A DNA stretch of 64,000 nucleotides from Haliotis asinina. Lineage: Eukaryota; Mollusca; Gastropoda; Lepetellida; Haliotidae. Both the position numbers and the translations under genes were made by a program. Positions 1 through 13,429 of the stretch are shown here, piece after piece. The stretch covers positions 16,139,001 through 16,203,000 of the forward strand of contig NC_090295.1 of NCBI RefSeq assembly GCF_037392515.1. Direction: 5' to 3'. The notes below the pieces were generated by a model. That model searched no databases and was not told the origin of the DNA. It saw nothing but the letters and a program-made list of their open reading frames with translations. Each line of letters begins with the position of its first letter. The first letter of the stretch is position 1.

Positions 1-1905
1 AGGGATGAAACCTCGGGATGCACATACATGGCATTTTCATGAAATATGCTCAAACACCTCATCCCACCATTAATTATGTCATTATGTTATATTGTTGGTT
101 ATTTATATCAAGCACATATCCATGCAACTGTTGCTTGCTCAAGGCACTGGTATTTCTTTCCCTCGATGATTGAATGTCCGTCTCAGCATCACATCGTATT
201 ATCAATCTCAACTCCCTGGGGAGTATACAACTCTTGCTGCCACTAGGCGCAACAAGTTTATTGAGTATTCCCATTATTTAACCTTCATGTTTGCTTTTTA
301 AATCTCAGATTGTAAGGGTGCAGCACGTTCCAATTATCAATGAAACGGTAAAATTTGTCAATGAACTTGGATCATGAAAACTAGTTCATTCAACCATTCA
401 TATTTCTTCTCTGCTTAGCTGACCAGTCAACGTCAAGAATCACTGAATCACCTGTGCATCCTAGCCCGTATGAGTGATGAAATTTTATTAATATTAGCAT
501 ATTCAAAACAGAAAAATGCCAACGGAAAACCCTGAATAACCTAGGGCTGTATGTCAAAAAATAGAGAGCCCATGATGAAATGAGCTAGGGTTGTCTAGGT
601 TCCACTACACCATATCAGTATCACATGCTTCCCGAGCGAGGACCGTATGGAAACAACTCAAACGGACAGAGGCCTGTGACAGCTGTGATTGGATGAAATA
701 GTGTAGGATGTTTGTGTTTTAAAAGCACATCCATCCAGTAATTAAAACTGACCACAATTGTAAGTATCCAGTGCTGTCATTTTTTATCACCATGACTTAT
801 GCTTATGTGTGCACCAGTATTTTCAAGTAGGTGACATATTGTGGAGAATGAAGGGTTGATGTGTTCCGCTTCCTGTGCTGGGAAAAATAGCAGAACAACT
901 TGGACAGAATATCTGTTTTCTTGTAGTTTCATGATTTTTTGGTTGAAATGTACATAAATGTTGAAACGGACACAAAAACGAAATAGGATTTTTTTGTTGG
1001 GTTGTATGTAAAAGTTGAAACGGACACAAAAACGAAATAGGATTTTTGTTTTGGGTTGTATGTAAAATTTGAAACGGAAGCAAAAACGAAATGTGATTTT
1101 TTGTTGGGTTGTGTGTAAAAGTTGAAATGGAAACAAAAACGAAATATGATTTTTTGTTGGGTTCTATAGAAAAAACGGAACTAAGAAAAAAACGAAATGA
1201 GATTGGGCTTATATAAACCTAAAAATATAATTAAGACGAAACTGGATTGGGTATTGCATAGAAATTGAAAATTTGATTTTGTTTTTTGTTGGCATGTAAA
1301 AATTGAAACGGATACAGAAAAGAAAAAACTTTGGGTTTTTGTAAAAATGGAAAATAATAGAATACAGAATAAGACTGGGTTGTATATGAAAATTAGACTT
1401 AAACAAACACGAAATATATTTAGTTTGTATACAAAAATTAAAAAGGAATACCGAACGAAATAGGATTGGGTTATATATAAAAATTAGAAATGAAGCAAAA
1501 ACGAATTAAAACTGTATATAAACATAACGGACACCAAAATAAAATATATTTCCGTTATATGTAAGTTTGAAATGCAAACAAAAACGAAACAGCTTTATTT
1601 GGTTTGTTAAAAGAAGAAAACTAATTCTTACATTTGCCCCCTCGGCCATTCATCCATCTCCATTATTTCTACCTGCACCTTCGGTTGTTACTGACTTCCA
1701 CTGCAAGGATGGTCGACTGTGCCTTCAGTGGCTAGGACTCGTTGCTGCAGGGGGTGTATTGTTCGAACATGAACAGAAAAATGATTTGCAACATGTTGTC
1801 ATTCAGTTTTCCTAAAGCTTGGTCCCTCTGTTCCATTGATAATTGTGGCATGTCGCTGCTGTCGAACAGTGAATGATTTGGTGCACGTTTGATCAGTCTT
1901 CTCCT
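1..1905. repeat. Satellite unit 1 (type a)
   Basis: Full 1,905-bp unit. It carries the type a markers GTGCACG near its end and ATTATGTCATTATG near position 75, but at position 133 it has the C otherwise seen in type b units. Confidence 0.95.
935..1620. repeat. Internal minisatellite within the satellite unit (shown in unit 1)
   Basis: About twelve degenerate sub-repeats, best preserved at 961, 1015, 1069 and 1122 (spacing 54, 54, 53). The shared core is GAAACGGACACAAAAACGAA followed by a T-rich stretch and GGGTTGTATGTAAAA. Towards 1620 the copies decay. The same block recurs in every unit, making the array hierarchical: a short repeat inside a 1.9-kb repeat. Confidence 0.85.
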
Positions 1906-3810
1906 AGGGATGAAACCTCGGGATGCACATACATGGCATTTTCATGAAATATGCTCAAACACCTCATCCCACCATTAATTATGTCATTATGTTATATTGT
2001 TGGTTATTTATATCAAGCACATATCCATGCAACTGTTGTTTGCTCAAGGCACTGGTATTTCTTTCCCTCGATGATTGAATGTCCGTCTCAGCATCACATC
2101 GTATTATCAATCTCAACTCCCTGGGGAGTATACAACTCTTGCTGCCACTAGGCGCAACAAGTTTATTGAGTATTCCCATTATTTAACCTTCATGTTTGCT
2201 TTTTAAATCTCAGATTGTAAGGGTGCAGCACGTTCCAATTATCAATGAAACGGTAAAATTTGTCAATGAACTTGGATCATGAAAACTAGTTCATTCAACC
2301 ATTCATATTTCTTCTCTGCTTAGCTGACCAGTCAACGTCAAGAATCACTGAATCACCTGTGCATCCTAGCCCGTATGAGTGATGAAATTTTATTAATATT
2401 AGCATATTCAAAACAGAAAAATGCCAACGGAAAACCCTGAATAACCTAGGGCTGTATGTCAAAAAATAGAGAGCCCATGATGAAATGAGCTAGGGTTGTC
2501 TAGGTTCCACTACACCATATCAGTATCACATGCTTCCCGAGCGAGGACCGTATGGAAACAACTCAAACGGACAGAGGCCTGTGACAGCTGTGATTGGATG
2601 AAATAGTGTAGGATGTTTGTGTTTTAAAAGCACATCCATCCAGTAATTAAAACTGACCACAATTGTAAGTATCCAGTGCTGTCATTTTTTATCACCATGA
2701 CTTATGCTTATGTGTGCACCAGTATTTTCAAGTAGGTGACATATTGTGGAGAATGAAGGGTTGATGTGTTCCGCTTCCTGTGCTGGGAAAAATAGCAGAA
2801 CAACTTGGACAGAATATCTGTTTTCTTGTAGTTTCATGATTTTTTGGTTGAAATGTACATAAATGTTGAAACGGACACAAAAACGAAATAGGATTTTTTT
2901 GTTGGGTTGTATGTAAAAGTTGAAACGGACACAAAAACGAAATAGGATTTTTGTTTTGGGTTGTATGTAAAATTTGAAACGGAAGCAAAAACGAAATGTG
3001 ATTTTTTGTTGGGTTGTGTGTAAAAGTTGAAATGGAAACAAAAACGAAATATGATTTTTTGTTGGGTTCTATAGAAAAAACGGAACTAAGAAAAAAACGA
3101 AATGAGATTGGGCTTATATAAACCTAAAAATATAATTAAGACGAAACTGGATTGGGTATTGCATAGAAATTGAAAATTTGATTTTGTTTTTTGTTGGCAT
3201 GTAAAAATTGAAACGGATACAGAAAAGAAAAAACTTTGGGTTTTTGTAAAAATGGAAAATAATAGAATACAGAATAAGACTGGGTTGTATATGAAAATTA
3301 GACTTAAACAAACACGAAATATATTTAGTTTGTATACAAAAATTAAAAAGGAATACCGAACGAAATAGGATTGGGTTATATATAAAAATTAGAAATGAAG
3401 CAAAAACGAATTAAAACTGTATATAAACATAACGGACACCAAAATAAAATATATTTCCGTTATATGTAAGTTTGAAATGCAAACAAAAACGAAACAGCTT
3501 TATTTGGTTTGTTAAAAGAAGAAAACTAATTCTTACATTTGCCCCCTCGGCCATTCATCCATCTCCATTATTTCTACCTGCACCTTCGGTTGTTACTGAC
3601 TTCCACTGCAAGGATGGTCGACTGTGCCTTCAGTGGCTAGGACTCGTTGCTGCAGGGGGTGTATTGTTCGAACATGAACAGAAAAATGATTTGCAACATG
3701 TTGTCATTCAGTTTTCCTAAAGCTTGGTCCCTCTGTTCCATTGATAATTGTGGCATGTCGCTGCTGTCGAACAGTGAATGATTTGGTGCACGTTTGATCA
3801 GTCTTCTCCT
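1906..3810. repeat. Satellite unit 2 (type a)
   Basis: Full 1,905-bp type a unit; its translated frames are identical to those of units 4 and 5. Confidence 0.95.
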
Positions 3811-5715
3811 AGGGATGAAACCTCGGGATGCACATACATGGCATTTTCATGAAATATGCTCAAACACCTCATCCCACCATTAATTATGTCATTATGTTAT
3901 ATTGTTGGTTATTTATATCAAGCACATATCCATGCAACTGTTGTTTGCTCAAGGCACTGGTATTTCTTTCCCTCGATGATTGAATGTCCGTCTCAGCATC
4001 ACATCGTATTATCAATCTCAACTCCCTGGGGAGTATACAACTCTTGCTGCCACTAGGCGCAACAAGTTTATTGAGTATTCCCATTATTTAACCTTCATGT
4101 TTGCTTTTTAAATCTCAGATTGTAAGGGTGCAGCACGTTCCAATTATCAATGAAACGGTAAAATTTGTCAATGAACTTGGATCATGAAAACTAGTTCATT
4201 CAACCATTCATATTTCTTCTCTGCTTAGCTGACCAGTCAACGTCAAGAATCACTGAATCACCTGTGCATCCTAGCCCGTATGAGTGATGAAATTTTATTA
4301 ATATTAGCATATTCAAAACAGAAAAATGCCAACGGAAAACCCTGAATAACCTAGGGCTGTATGTCAAAAAATAGAGAGCCCATGATGAAATGAGCTAGGG
4401 TTGTCTAGGTTCCACTACACCATATCAGTATCACATGCTTCCCGAGCGAGGACCGTATGGAAACAACTCAAACGGACAGAGGCCTGTGACAGCTGTGATT
4501 GGATGAAATAGTGTAGGATGTTTGTGTTTTAAAAGCACATCCATCCAGTAATTAAAACTGACCACAATTGTAAGTATCCAGTGCTGTCATTTTTTATCAC
4601 CATGACTTATGCTTATGTGTGCACCAGTATTTTCAAGTAGGTGACATATTGTGGAGAATGAAGGGTTGATGTGTTCCGCTTCCTGTGCTGGGAAAAATAG
4701 CAGAACAACTTGGACAGAATATCTGTTTTCTTGTAGTTTCATGATTTTTTGGTTGAAATGTACATAAATGTTGAAACGGACACAAAAACGAAATAGGATT
4801 TTTTTGTTGGGTTGTATGTAAAAGTTGAAACGGACACAAAAACGAAATAGGATTTTTGTTTTGGGTTGTATGTAAAATTTGAAACGGAAGCAAAAACGAA
4901 ATGTGATTTTTTGTTGGGATGTGTGTAAAAGTTGAAATGGAAACAAAAACGAAATATGATTTTTTGTTGGGTTCTATAGAAAAAACGGAACTAAGAAAAA
5001 AACGAAATGAGATTGGGCTTATATAAACCTAAAAATATAATTAAGACGAAACTGGATTGGGTATTGCATAGAAATTGAAAATTTGATTTTGTTTTTTGTT
5101 GGCATGTAAAAATTGAAACGGATACAGAAAAGAAAAAACTTTGGGTTTTTGTAAAAATGGAAAATAATAGAATACAGAATAAGACTGGGTTGTATATGAA
5201 AATTAGACTTAAACAAACACGAAATATATTTAGTTTGTATACAAAAATTAAAAAGGAATACCGAACGAAATAGGATTGGGTTATATATAAAAATTAGAAA
5301 TGAAGCAAAAACGAATTAAAACTGTATATAAACATAACGGACACCAAAATAAAATATATTTCCGTTATATGTAAGTTTGAAATGCAAACAAAAACGAAAC
5401 AGCTTTATTTGGTTTGTTAAAAGAAGAAAACTAATTCTTACATTTGCCCCCTCGGCCATTCATCCATCTCCATTATTTCTACCTGCACCTTCGGTTGTTA
5501 CTGACTTCCACTGCAAGGATGGTCGACTGTGCCTTCAGTGGCTAGGACTCGTTGCTGCAGGGGGTGTATTGTTCGAACATGAACAGAAAAATGATTTGCA
5601 ACATGTTGTCATTCAGTTTTCCTAAAGCTTGGTCCCTCTGTTCCATTGATAATTGTGGCATGTCGCTGCTGTCGAACAGTGAATGATTTGGTGCACGTTT
5701 GATCAGTCTTCTCCT
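3811..5715. repeat. Satellite unit 3 (type a, marker A at 4919)
   Basis: Full 1,905-bp type a unit. It carries a private T-to-A change at 4919 (GGGATGTG instead of GGGTTGTG), shared only with unit 6, exactly three units (5,715 bp) further on. Confidence 0.95.
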
Positions 5716-7620
5716 AGGGATGAAACCTCGGGATGCACATACATGGCATTTTCATGAAATATGCTCAAACACCTCATCCCACCATTAATTATGTCATTAT
5801 GTTATATTGTTGGTTATTTATATCAAGCACATATCCATGCAACTGTTGTTTGCTCAAGGCACTGGTATTTCTTTCCCTCGATGATTGAATGTCCGTCTCA
5901 GCATCACATCGTATTATCAATCTCAACTCCCTGGGGAGTATACAACTCTTGCTGCCACTAGGCGCAACAAGTTTATTGAGTATTCCCATTATTTAACCTT
6001 CATGTTTGCTTTTTAAATCTCAGATTGTAAGGGTGCAGCACGTTCCAATTATCAATGAAACGGTAAAATTTGTCAATGAACTTGGATCATGAAAACTAGT
6101 TCATTCAACCATTCATATTTCTTCTCTGCTTAGCTGACCAGTCAACGTCAAGAATCACTGAATCACCTGTGCATCCTAGCCCGTATGAGTGATGAAATTT
6201 TATTAATATTAGCATATTCAAAACAGAAAAATGCCAACGGAAAACCCTGAATAACCTAGGGCTGTATGTCAAAAAATAGAGAGCCCATGATGAAATGAGC
6301 TAGGGTTGTCTAGGTTCCACTACACCATATCAGTATCACATGCTTCCCGAGCGAGGACCGTATGGAAACAACTCAAACGGACAGAGGCCTGTGACAGCTG
6401 TGATTGGATGAAATAGTGTAGGATGTTTGTGTTTTAAAAGCACATCCATCCAGTAATTAAAACTGACCACAATTGTAAGTATCCAGTGCTGTCATTTTTT
6501 ATCACCATGACTTATGCTTATGTGTGCACCAGTATTTTCAAGTAGGTGACATATTGTGGAGAATGAAGGGTTGATGTGTTCCGCTTCCTGTGCTGGGAAA
6601 AATAGCAGAACAACTTGGACAGAATATCTGTTTTCTTGTAGTTTCATGATTTTTTGGTTGAAATGTACATAAATGTTGAAACGGACACAAAAACGAAATA
6701 GGATTTTTTTGTTGGGTTGTATGTAAAAGTTGAAACGGACACAAAAACGAAATAGGATTTTTGTTTTGGGTTGTATGTAAAATTTGAAACGGAAGCAAAA
6801 ACGAAATGTGATTTTTTGTTGGGTTGTGTGTAAAAGTTGAAATGGAAACAAAAACGAAATATGATTTTTTGTTGGGTTCTATAGAAAAAACGGAACTAAG
6901 AAAAAAACGAAATGAGATTGGGCTTATATAAACCTAAAAATATAATTAAGACGAAACTGGATTGGGTATTGCATAGAAATTGAAAATTTGATTTTGTTTT
7001 TTGTTGGCATGTAAAAATTGAAACGGATACAGAAAAGAAAAAACTTTGGGTTTTTGTAAAAATGGAAAATAATAGAATACAGAATAAGACTGGGTTGTAT
7101 ATGAAAATTAGACTTAAACAAACACGAAATATATTTAGTTTGTATACAAAAATTAAAAAGGAATACCGAACGAAATAGGATTGGGTTATATATAAAAATT
7201 AGAAATGAAGCAAAAACGAATTAAAACTGTATATAAACATAACGGACACCAAAATAAAATATATTTCCGTTATATGTAAGTTTGAAATGCAAACAAAAAC
7301 GAAACAGCTTTATTTGGTTTGTTAAAAGAAGAAAACTAATTCTTACATTTGCCCCCTCGGCCATTCATCCATCTCCATTATTTCTACCTGCACCTTCGGT
7401 TGTTACTGACTTCCACTGCAAGGATGGTCGACTGTGCCTTCAGTGGCTAGGACTCGTTGCTGCAGGGGGTGTATTGTTCGAACATGAACAGAAAAATGAT
7501 TTGCAACATGTTGTCATTCAGTTTTCCTAAAGCTTGGTCCCTCTGTTCCATTGATAATTGTGGCATGTCGCTGCTGTCGAACAGTGAATGATTTGGTGCA
7601 CGTTTGATCAGTCTTCTCCT
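5716..7620. repeat. Satellite unit 4 (type a)
   Basis: Full 1,905-bp type a unit. It begins the second block of a possible three-unit higher-order repeat (units 1-3 against 4-6). Confidence 0.95.
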
Positions 7621-9525
7621 AGGGATGAAACCTCGGGATGCACATACATGGCATTTTCATGAAATATGCTCAAACACCTCATCCCACCATTAATTATGTC
7701 ATTATGTTATATTGTTGGTTATTTATATCAAGCACATATCCATGCAACTGTTGTTTGCTCAAGGCACTGGTATTTCTTTCCCTCGATGATTGAATGTCCG
7801 TCTCAGCATCACATCGTATTATCAATCTCAACTCCCTGGGGAGTATACAACTCTTGCTGCCACTAGGCGCAACAAGTTTATTGAGTATTCCCATTATTTA
7901 ACCTTCATGTTTGCTTTTTAAATCTCAGATTGTAAGGGTGCAGCACGTTCCAATTATCAATGAAACGGTAAAATTTGTCAATGAACTTGGATCATGAAAA
8001 CTAGTTCATTCAACCATTCATATTTCTTCTCTGCTTAGCTGACCAGTCAACGTCAAGAATCACTGAATCACCTGTGCATCCTAGCCCGTATGAGTGATGA
8101 AATTTTATTAATATTAGCATATTCAAAACAGAAAAATGCCAACGGAAAACCCTGAATAACCTAGGGCTGTATGTCAAAAAATAGAGAGCCCATGATGAAA
8201 TGAGCTAGGGTTGTCTAGGTTCCACTACACCATATCAGTATCACATGCTTCCCGAGCGAGGACCGTATGGAAACAACTCAAACGGACAGAGGCCTGTGAC
8301 AGCTGTGATTGGATGAAATAGTGTAGGATGTTTGTGTTTTAAAAGCACATCCATCCAGTAATTAAAACTGACCACAATTGTAAGTATCCAGTGCTGTCAT
8401 TTTTTATCACCATGACTTATGCTTATGTGTGCACCAGTATTTTCAAGTAGGTGACATATTGTGGAGAATGAAGGGTTGATGTGTTCCGCTTCCTGTGCTG
8501 GGAAAAATAGCAGAACAACTTGGACAGAATATCTGTTTTCTTGTAGTTTCATGATTTTTTGGTTGAAATGTACATAAATGTTGAAACGGACACAAAAACG
8601 AAATAGGATTTTTTTGTTGGGTTGTATGTAAAAGTTGAAACGGACACAAAAACGAAATAGGATTTTTGTTTTGGGTTGTATGTAAAATTTGAAACGGAAG
8701 CAAAAACGAAATGTGATTTTTTGTTGGGTTGTGTGTAAAAGTTGAAATGGAAACAAAAACGAAATATGATTTTTTGTTGGGTTCTATAGAAAAAACGGAA
8801 CTAAGAAAAAAACGAAATGAGATTGGGCTTATATAAACCTAAAAATATAATTAAGACGAAACTGGATTGGGTATTGCATAGAAATTGAAAATTTGATTTT
8901 GTTTTTTGTTGGCATGTAAAAATTGAAACGGATACAGAAAAGAAAAAACTTTGGGTTTTTGTAAAAATGGAAAATAATAGAATACAGAATAAGACTGGGT
9001 TGTATATGAAAATTAGACTTAAACAAACACGAAATATATTTAGTTTGTATACAAAAATTAAAAAGGAATACCGAACGAAATAGGATTGGGTTATATATAA
9101 AAATTAGAAATGAAGCAAAAACGAATTAAAACTGTATATAAACATAACGGACACCAAAATAAAATATATTTCCGTTATATGTAAGTTTGAAATGCAAACA
9201 AAAACGAAACAGCTTTATTTGGTTTGTTAAAAGAAGAAAACTAATTCTTACATTTGCCCCCTCGGCCATTCATCCATCTCCATTATTTCTACCTGCACCT
9301 TCGGTTGTTACTGACTTCCACTGCAAGGATGGTCGACTGTGCCTTCAGTGGCTAGGACTCGTTGCTGCAGGGGGTGTATTGTTCGAACATGAACAGAAAA
9401 ATGATTTGCAACATGTTGTCATTCAGTTTTCCTAAAGCTTGGTCCCTCTGTTCCATTGATAATTGTGGCATGTCGCTGCTGTCGAACAGTGAATGATTTG
9501 GTGCACGTTTGATCAGTCTTCTCCT
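7621..9525. repeat. Satellite unit 5 (type a)
   Basis: Full 1,905-bp type a unit with no private change noticed. Confidence 0.95.
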
Positions 9526-11430
9526 AGGGATGAAACCTCGGGATGCACATACATGGCATTTTCATGAAATATGCTCAAACACCTCATCCCACCATTAATT
9601 ATGTCATTATGTTATATTGTTGGTTATTTATATCAAGCACATATCCATGCAACTGTTGTTTGCTCAAGGCACTGGTATTTCTTTCCCTCGATGATTGAAT
9701 GTCCGTCTCAGCATCACATCGTATTATCAATCTCAACTCCCTGGGGAGTATACAACTCTTGCTGCCACTAGGCGCAACAAGTTTATTGAGTATTCCCATT
9801 ATTTAACCTTCATGTTTGCTTTTTAAATCTCAGATTGTAAGGGTGCAGCACGTTCCAATTATCAATGAAACGGTAAAATTTGTCAATGAACTTGGATCAT
9901 GAAAACTAGTTCATTCAACCATTCATATTTCTTCTCTGCTTAGCTGACCAGTCAACGTCAAGAATCACTGAATCACCTGTGCATCCTAGCCCGTATGAGT
10001 GATGAAATTTTATTAATATTAGCATATTCAAAACAGAAAAATGCCAACGGAAAACCCTGAATAACCTAGGGCTGTATGTCAAAAAATAGAGAGCCCATGA
10101 TGAAATGAGCTAGGGTTGTCTAGGTTCCACTACACCATATCAGTATCACATGCTTCCCGAGCGAGGACCGTATGGAAACAACTCAAACGGACAGAGGCCT
10201 GTGACAGCTGTGATTGGATGAAATAGTGTAGGATGTTTGTGTTTTAAAAGCACATCCATCCAGTAATTAAAACTGACCACAATTGTAAGTATCCAGTGCT
10301 GTCATTTTTTATCACCATGACTTATGCTTATGTGTGCACCAGTATTTTCAAGTAGGTGACATATTGTGGAGAATGAAGGGTTGATGTGTTCCGCTTCCTG
10401 TGCTGGGAAAAATAGCAGAACAACTTGGACAGAATATCTGTTTTCTTGTAGTTTCATGATTTTTTGGTTGAAATGTACATAAATGTTGAAACGGACACAA
10501 AAACGAAATAGGATTTTTTTGTTGGGTTGTATGTAAAAGTTGAAACGGACACAAAAACGAAATAGGATTTTTGTTTTGGGTTGTATGTAAAATTTGAAAC
10601 GGAAGCAAAAACGAAATGTGATTTTTTGTTGGGATGTGTGTAAAAGTTGAAATGGAAACAAAAACGAAATATGATTTTTTGTTGGGTTCTATAGAAAAAA
10701 CGGAACTAAGAAAAAAACGAAATGAGATTGGGCTTATATAAACCTAAAAATATAATTAAGACGAAACTGGATTGGGTATTGCATAGAAATTGAAAATTTG
10801 ATTTTGTTTTTTGTTGGCATGTAAAAATTGAAACGGATACAGAAAAGAAAAAACTTTGGGTTTTTGTAAAAATGGAAAATAATAGAATACAGAATAAGAC
10901 TGGGTTGTATATGAAAATTAGACTTAAACAAACACGAAATATATTTAGTTTGTATACAAAAATTAAAAAGGAATACCGAACGAAATAGGATTGGGTTATA
11001 TATAAAAATTAGAAATGAAGCAAAAACGAATTAAAACTGTATATAAACATAACGGACACCAAAATAAAATATATTTCCGTTATATGTAAGTTTGAAATGC
11101 AAACAAAAACGAAACAGCTTTATTTGGTTTGTTAAAAGAAGAAAACTAATTCTTACATTTGCCCCCTCGGCCATTCATCCATCTCCATTATTTCTACCTG
11201 CACCTTCGGTTGTTACTGACTTCCACTGCAAGGATGGTCGACTGTGCCTTCAGTGGCTAGGACTCGTTGCTGCAGGGGGTGTATTGTTCGAACATGAACA
11301 GAAAAATGATTTGCAACATGTTGTCATTCAGTTTTCCTAAAGCTTGGTCCCTCTGTTCCATTGATAATTGTGGCATGTCGCTGCTGTCGAACAGTGAATG
11401 ATTTGGTGCACTTTTGATCAGTCTTCTCCT
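9526..11430. repeat. Satellite unit 6 (type a, marker A at 10634)
   Basis: Full 1,905-bp unit that shares the unit 3 marker at 10634. It also has a private G-to-T at 11412 (GCACTTTTG instead of GCACGTTTG). Confidence 0.95.
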
Positions 11431-11813
11431 AGGGATGAAACCTCGGGATGCACATACATGGCATTTTCATGAAATATGCTCAAACACCTCATCCCACCAT
11501 TAATTATGTCATTATGTTATATTGTTGGTTATTTATATCAAGCACATATCCATGCAACTGTTGTTTGCTCAAGGCACTGGTATTTCTTTCCCTCGATGAT
11601 TGAATGTCCGTCTCAGCATCACATCGTATTATCAATCTCAACTCCCTGGGGAGTATACAACTCTTGCTGCCACTAGGCGCAACAAGTTTATTGAGTATTC
11701 CCATTATTTAACCTTCATGTTTGCTTTTTAAATCTCAGATTGTAAGGGTGCAGCACGTTCCAATTATCAATGAAACGGTAAAATTTGTCAATGAACTTGG
11801 ATCATGAAAACTA

Positions 11814-13429
11814 TACATATGGAAATTAATTAAGCAACACCAAATTCAAAGACACATAAAAACTTAACAAAGTTTAACGAAGTAATTTTGATGATTGATT
11901 ATTCAATTTTGATGTATTGACATACAGCATGAGCTTTTCATGGGTTGATATGACGCGCGTGAAGCTTGCACAGCGCACGTGCATTGCTTTAACCTCAACT
12001 TTCGAAAAATGCACTTTTTCCCTGGGGTGTTTACAAGCGCAGGTTGTCGATTGCATTCGGTTTTTCATTCATTTCAATGTCATGGCACGTAGGAAATTAT
12101 CAGAGGCCACTCGTTGGCAAATAATCGGCATGAGGAATGCTGGTATGTCTCTAAGACAAATCGGGACTCAAATCGGACGACATCATTCCATAATTTCAAA
12201 ACTTTTGAAAAAATACCGGGCCACTAATGAAGTTAAAGACCTGCCTAGACCAGGAAGACCCAGGAAGACCACAGTCCGGGAGGACAGAGCTTTACTGAGA
12301 CTTGTACGGCACAGGTCCTTCGACTCGAGCTCTCGGTTGAGACAGGAGTGGCTTCCAGGGAGACCCATCTCGAACAGGACTGTTCGGAATCGTCTGAAAG
12401 CTGCAGGATACCGGGCAAGGAGGCCAATCAAGCGACCCAGACTGTCTCCAGCCCATAAGGCAGCCCGACTGGCCTGGTGTAATGACCGTTTGCACTGGAA
12501 CATTGCCTCTTGGAGGAAGGTCCATTTCTCAGATGAGAGCCGGTTCTTGCTGCACATGGTGGACGGTCGTACTCGGGTCTGGAGGCAGAGGAACACAGCA
12601 ATGGCTCCACGGAACATCCAGGAGACTGTGGCCTTTGGGGGAGGTTCCGTTACGGTATGGGGGTGCATTTCCATGAACTGCAAGTTGGATATCATTACCA
12701 TCCGTGGCAACCTTAACGGTGTTCGTTACCAACAGGAGGTTCTTGACAGGGCTGTGGTACCTCATTTTGAGAACCATCCTCTGGCAACGAGACCCATATT
12801 TATGGACGACAATGCTAGACCTCACAGGGCGCATGCTGTAAATGATTTTTTGCGGCAAAATGCAATTGACAGAATTCCATGGCCTGCCATGAGCCCTGAC
12901 CTCAACCCCATTGAACATTTGTGGGACTTTATTGGCCGTCGTGTGAGGCAGAGAGACCCACCAGTCCATAATCTCAACGAATTGACGGCTGCCCTGCATG
13001 AGGAGTGGAACAGGATCCCCCAGAATCAGATCCGGAGACTCATCCAAGGAATGAGGAGACGTCTGGAATCGGTGGTGCGTGCGCAGGGAGGACACACTAG
13101 ATATTGATGAAAGTCGGTGTGCAGACTCTCAGATGACTGTTCTTTCTTTCCATGTGACATTTGTGTTAATACACCTGACAACAACGTCTGTGGATGAATA
13201 GTAAATTGTGTCCATTTTTTCATGAATTTAAGACAGTTTTAAGAATTTGGATTTCGTTGCAATAAAGCAAAGTCTTGATACTTTTTCCCTTTAAGTTGTT
13301 TGTCAGAGATCGTCTGTTGAATAAAAAAGTGTCAAACTATATCAACCCGGCATATTTTGATTGTCAGAACACTTCAAAGTTGCTCCAATAGAAAAAATTG
13401 GGGTGTTGCTTGATTAATTTCCAGGTGTA
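11814..13429 (+). mobile_element. Tc1/mariner transposon, intact, copy 1 (1,616 bp)
   Basis: A complete element inserted in satellite unit 7. The empty site AAACTAGTTC in the other units lets both ends be read exactly: a TA duplication at 11812-11813 and 13430-13431 flanks the element. The 28-bp terminal inverted repeats (11814-11841 and 13402-13429) start TACA and share the core GGAAATTAAT, then AAGCAACACC, with three mismatches. It encodes one transposase. An element in opposite orientation at 23367-24982 has exactly the same length and almost the same sequence, so the family moved recently. Confidence 0.97.
12082..13107 (+). CDS. Tc1/mariner-family transposase (DD34E), 341 aa
   Basis: Cut-and-paste transposase that binds the element's inverted repeats and moves it to TA sites. 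Seen: an N-terminal helix-turn-helix (about residues 6-45), the GRPR motif at 58-61, a second DNA-binding region (about 66-110), then the catalytic domain. The acidic triad is D151 (in SDESRF), D243 (in DDNARPH) and E278 (in NPIEHLWD), with 34 residues between D243 and E278, the Tc1 spacing. Length is normal for the family (about 340). The frame is open 55 codons further upstream, but I chose the ATG giving MARRKLSEA because that is where family similarity begins. No frameshift or stop, so it may be functional. Confidence 0.95.
   Translation: MARRKLSEATRWQIIGMRNAGMSLRQIGTQIGRHHSIISKLLKKYRATNEVKDLPRPGRPRKTTVREDRALLRLVRHRSFDSSSRLRQEWLPGRPISNRTVRNRLKAAGYRARRPIKRPRLSPAHKAARLAWCNDRLHWNIASWRKVHFSDESRFLLHMVDGRTRVWRQRNTAMAPRNIQETVAFGGGSVTVWGCISMNCKLDIITIRGNLNGVRYQQEVLDRAVVPHFENHPLATRPIFMDDNARPHRAHAVNDFLRQNAIDRIPWPAMSPDLNPIEHLWDFIGRRVRQRDPPVHNLNELTAALHEEWNRIPQNQIRRLIQGMRRRLESVVRAQGGHTRY

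Noticed and set aside
777..1136. Recurrent 119-codon minus-strand frame in each satellite unit
   Set aside because: It is the translation of the T-rich internal minisatellite in reverse and is destroyed in units 8 and 9 by small indels; no family match, no splice or promoter context.
1567..1815. Recurrent 82-codon plus-strand frame in each satellite unit
   Set aside because: It is kept in all units only because the units are nearly identical; the few changes include amino-acid replacements, and nothing indicates selection on a protein.
12183..12710. Long antisense frames across both Tc1 transposase genes
   Set aside because: Shadow frames of the GC-richer transposase coding sequence; the sense frame carries the full DD34E signature.
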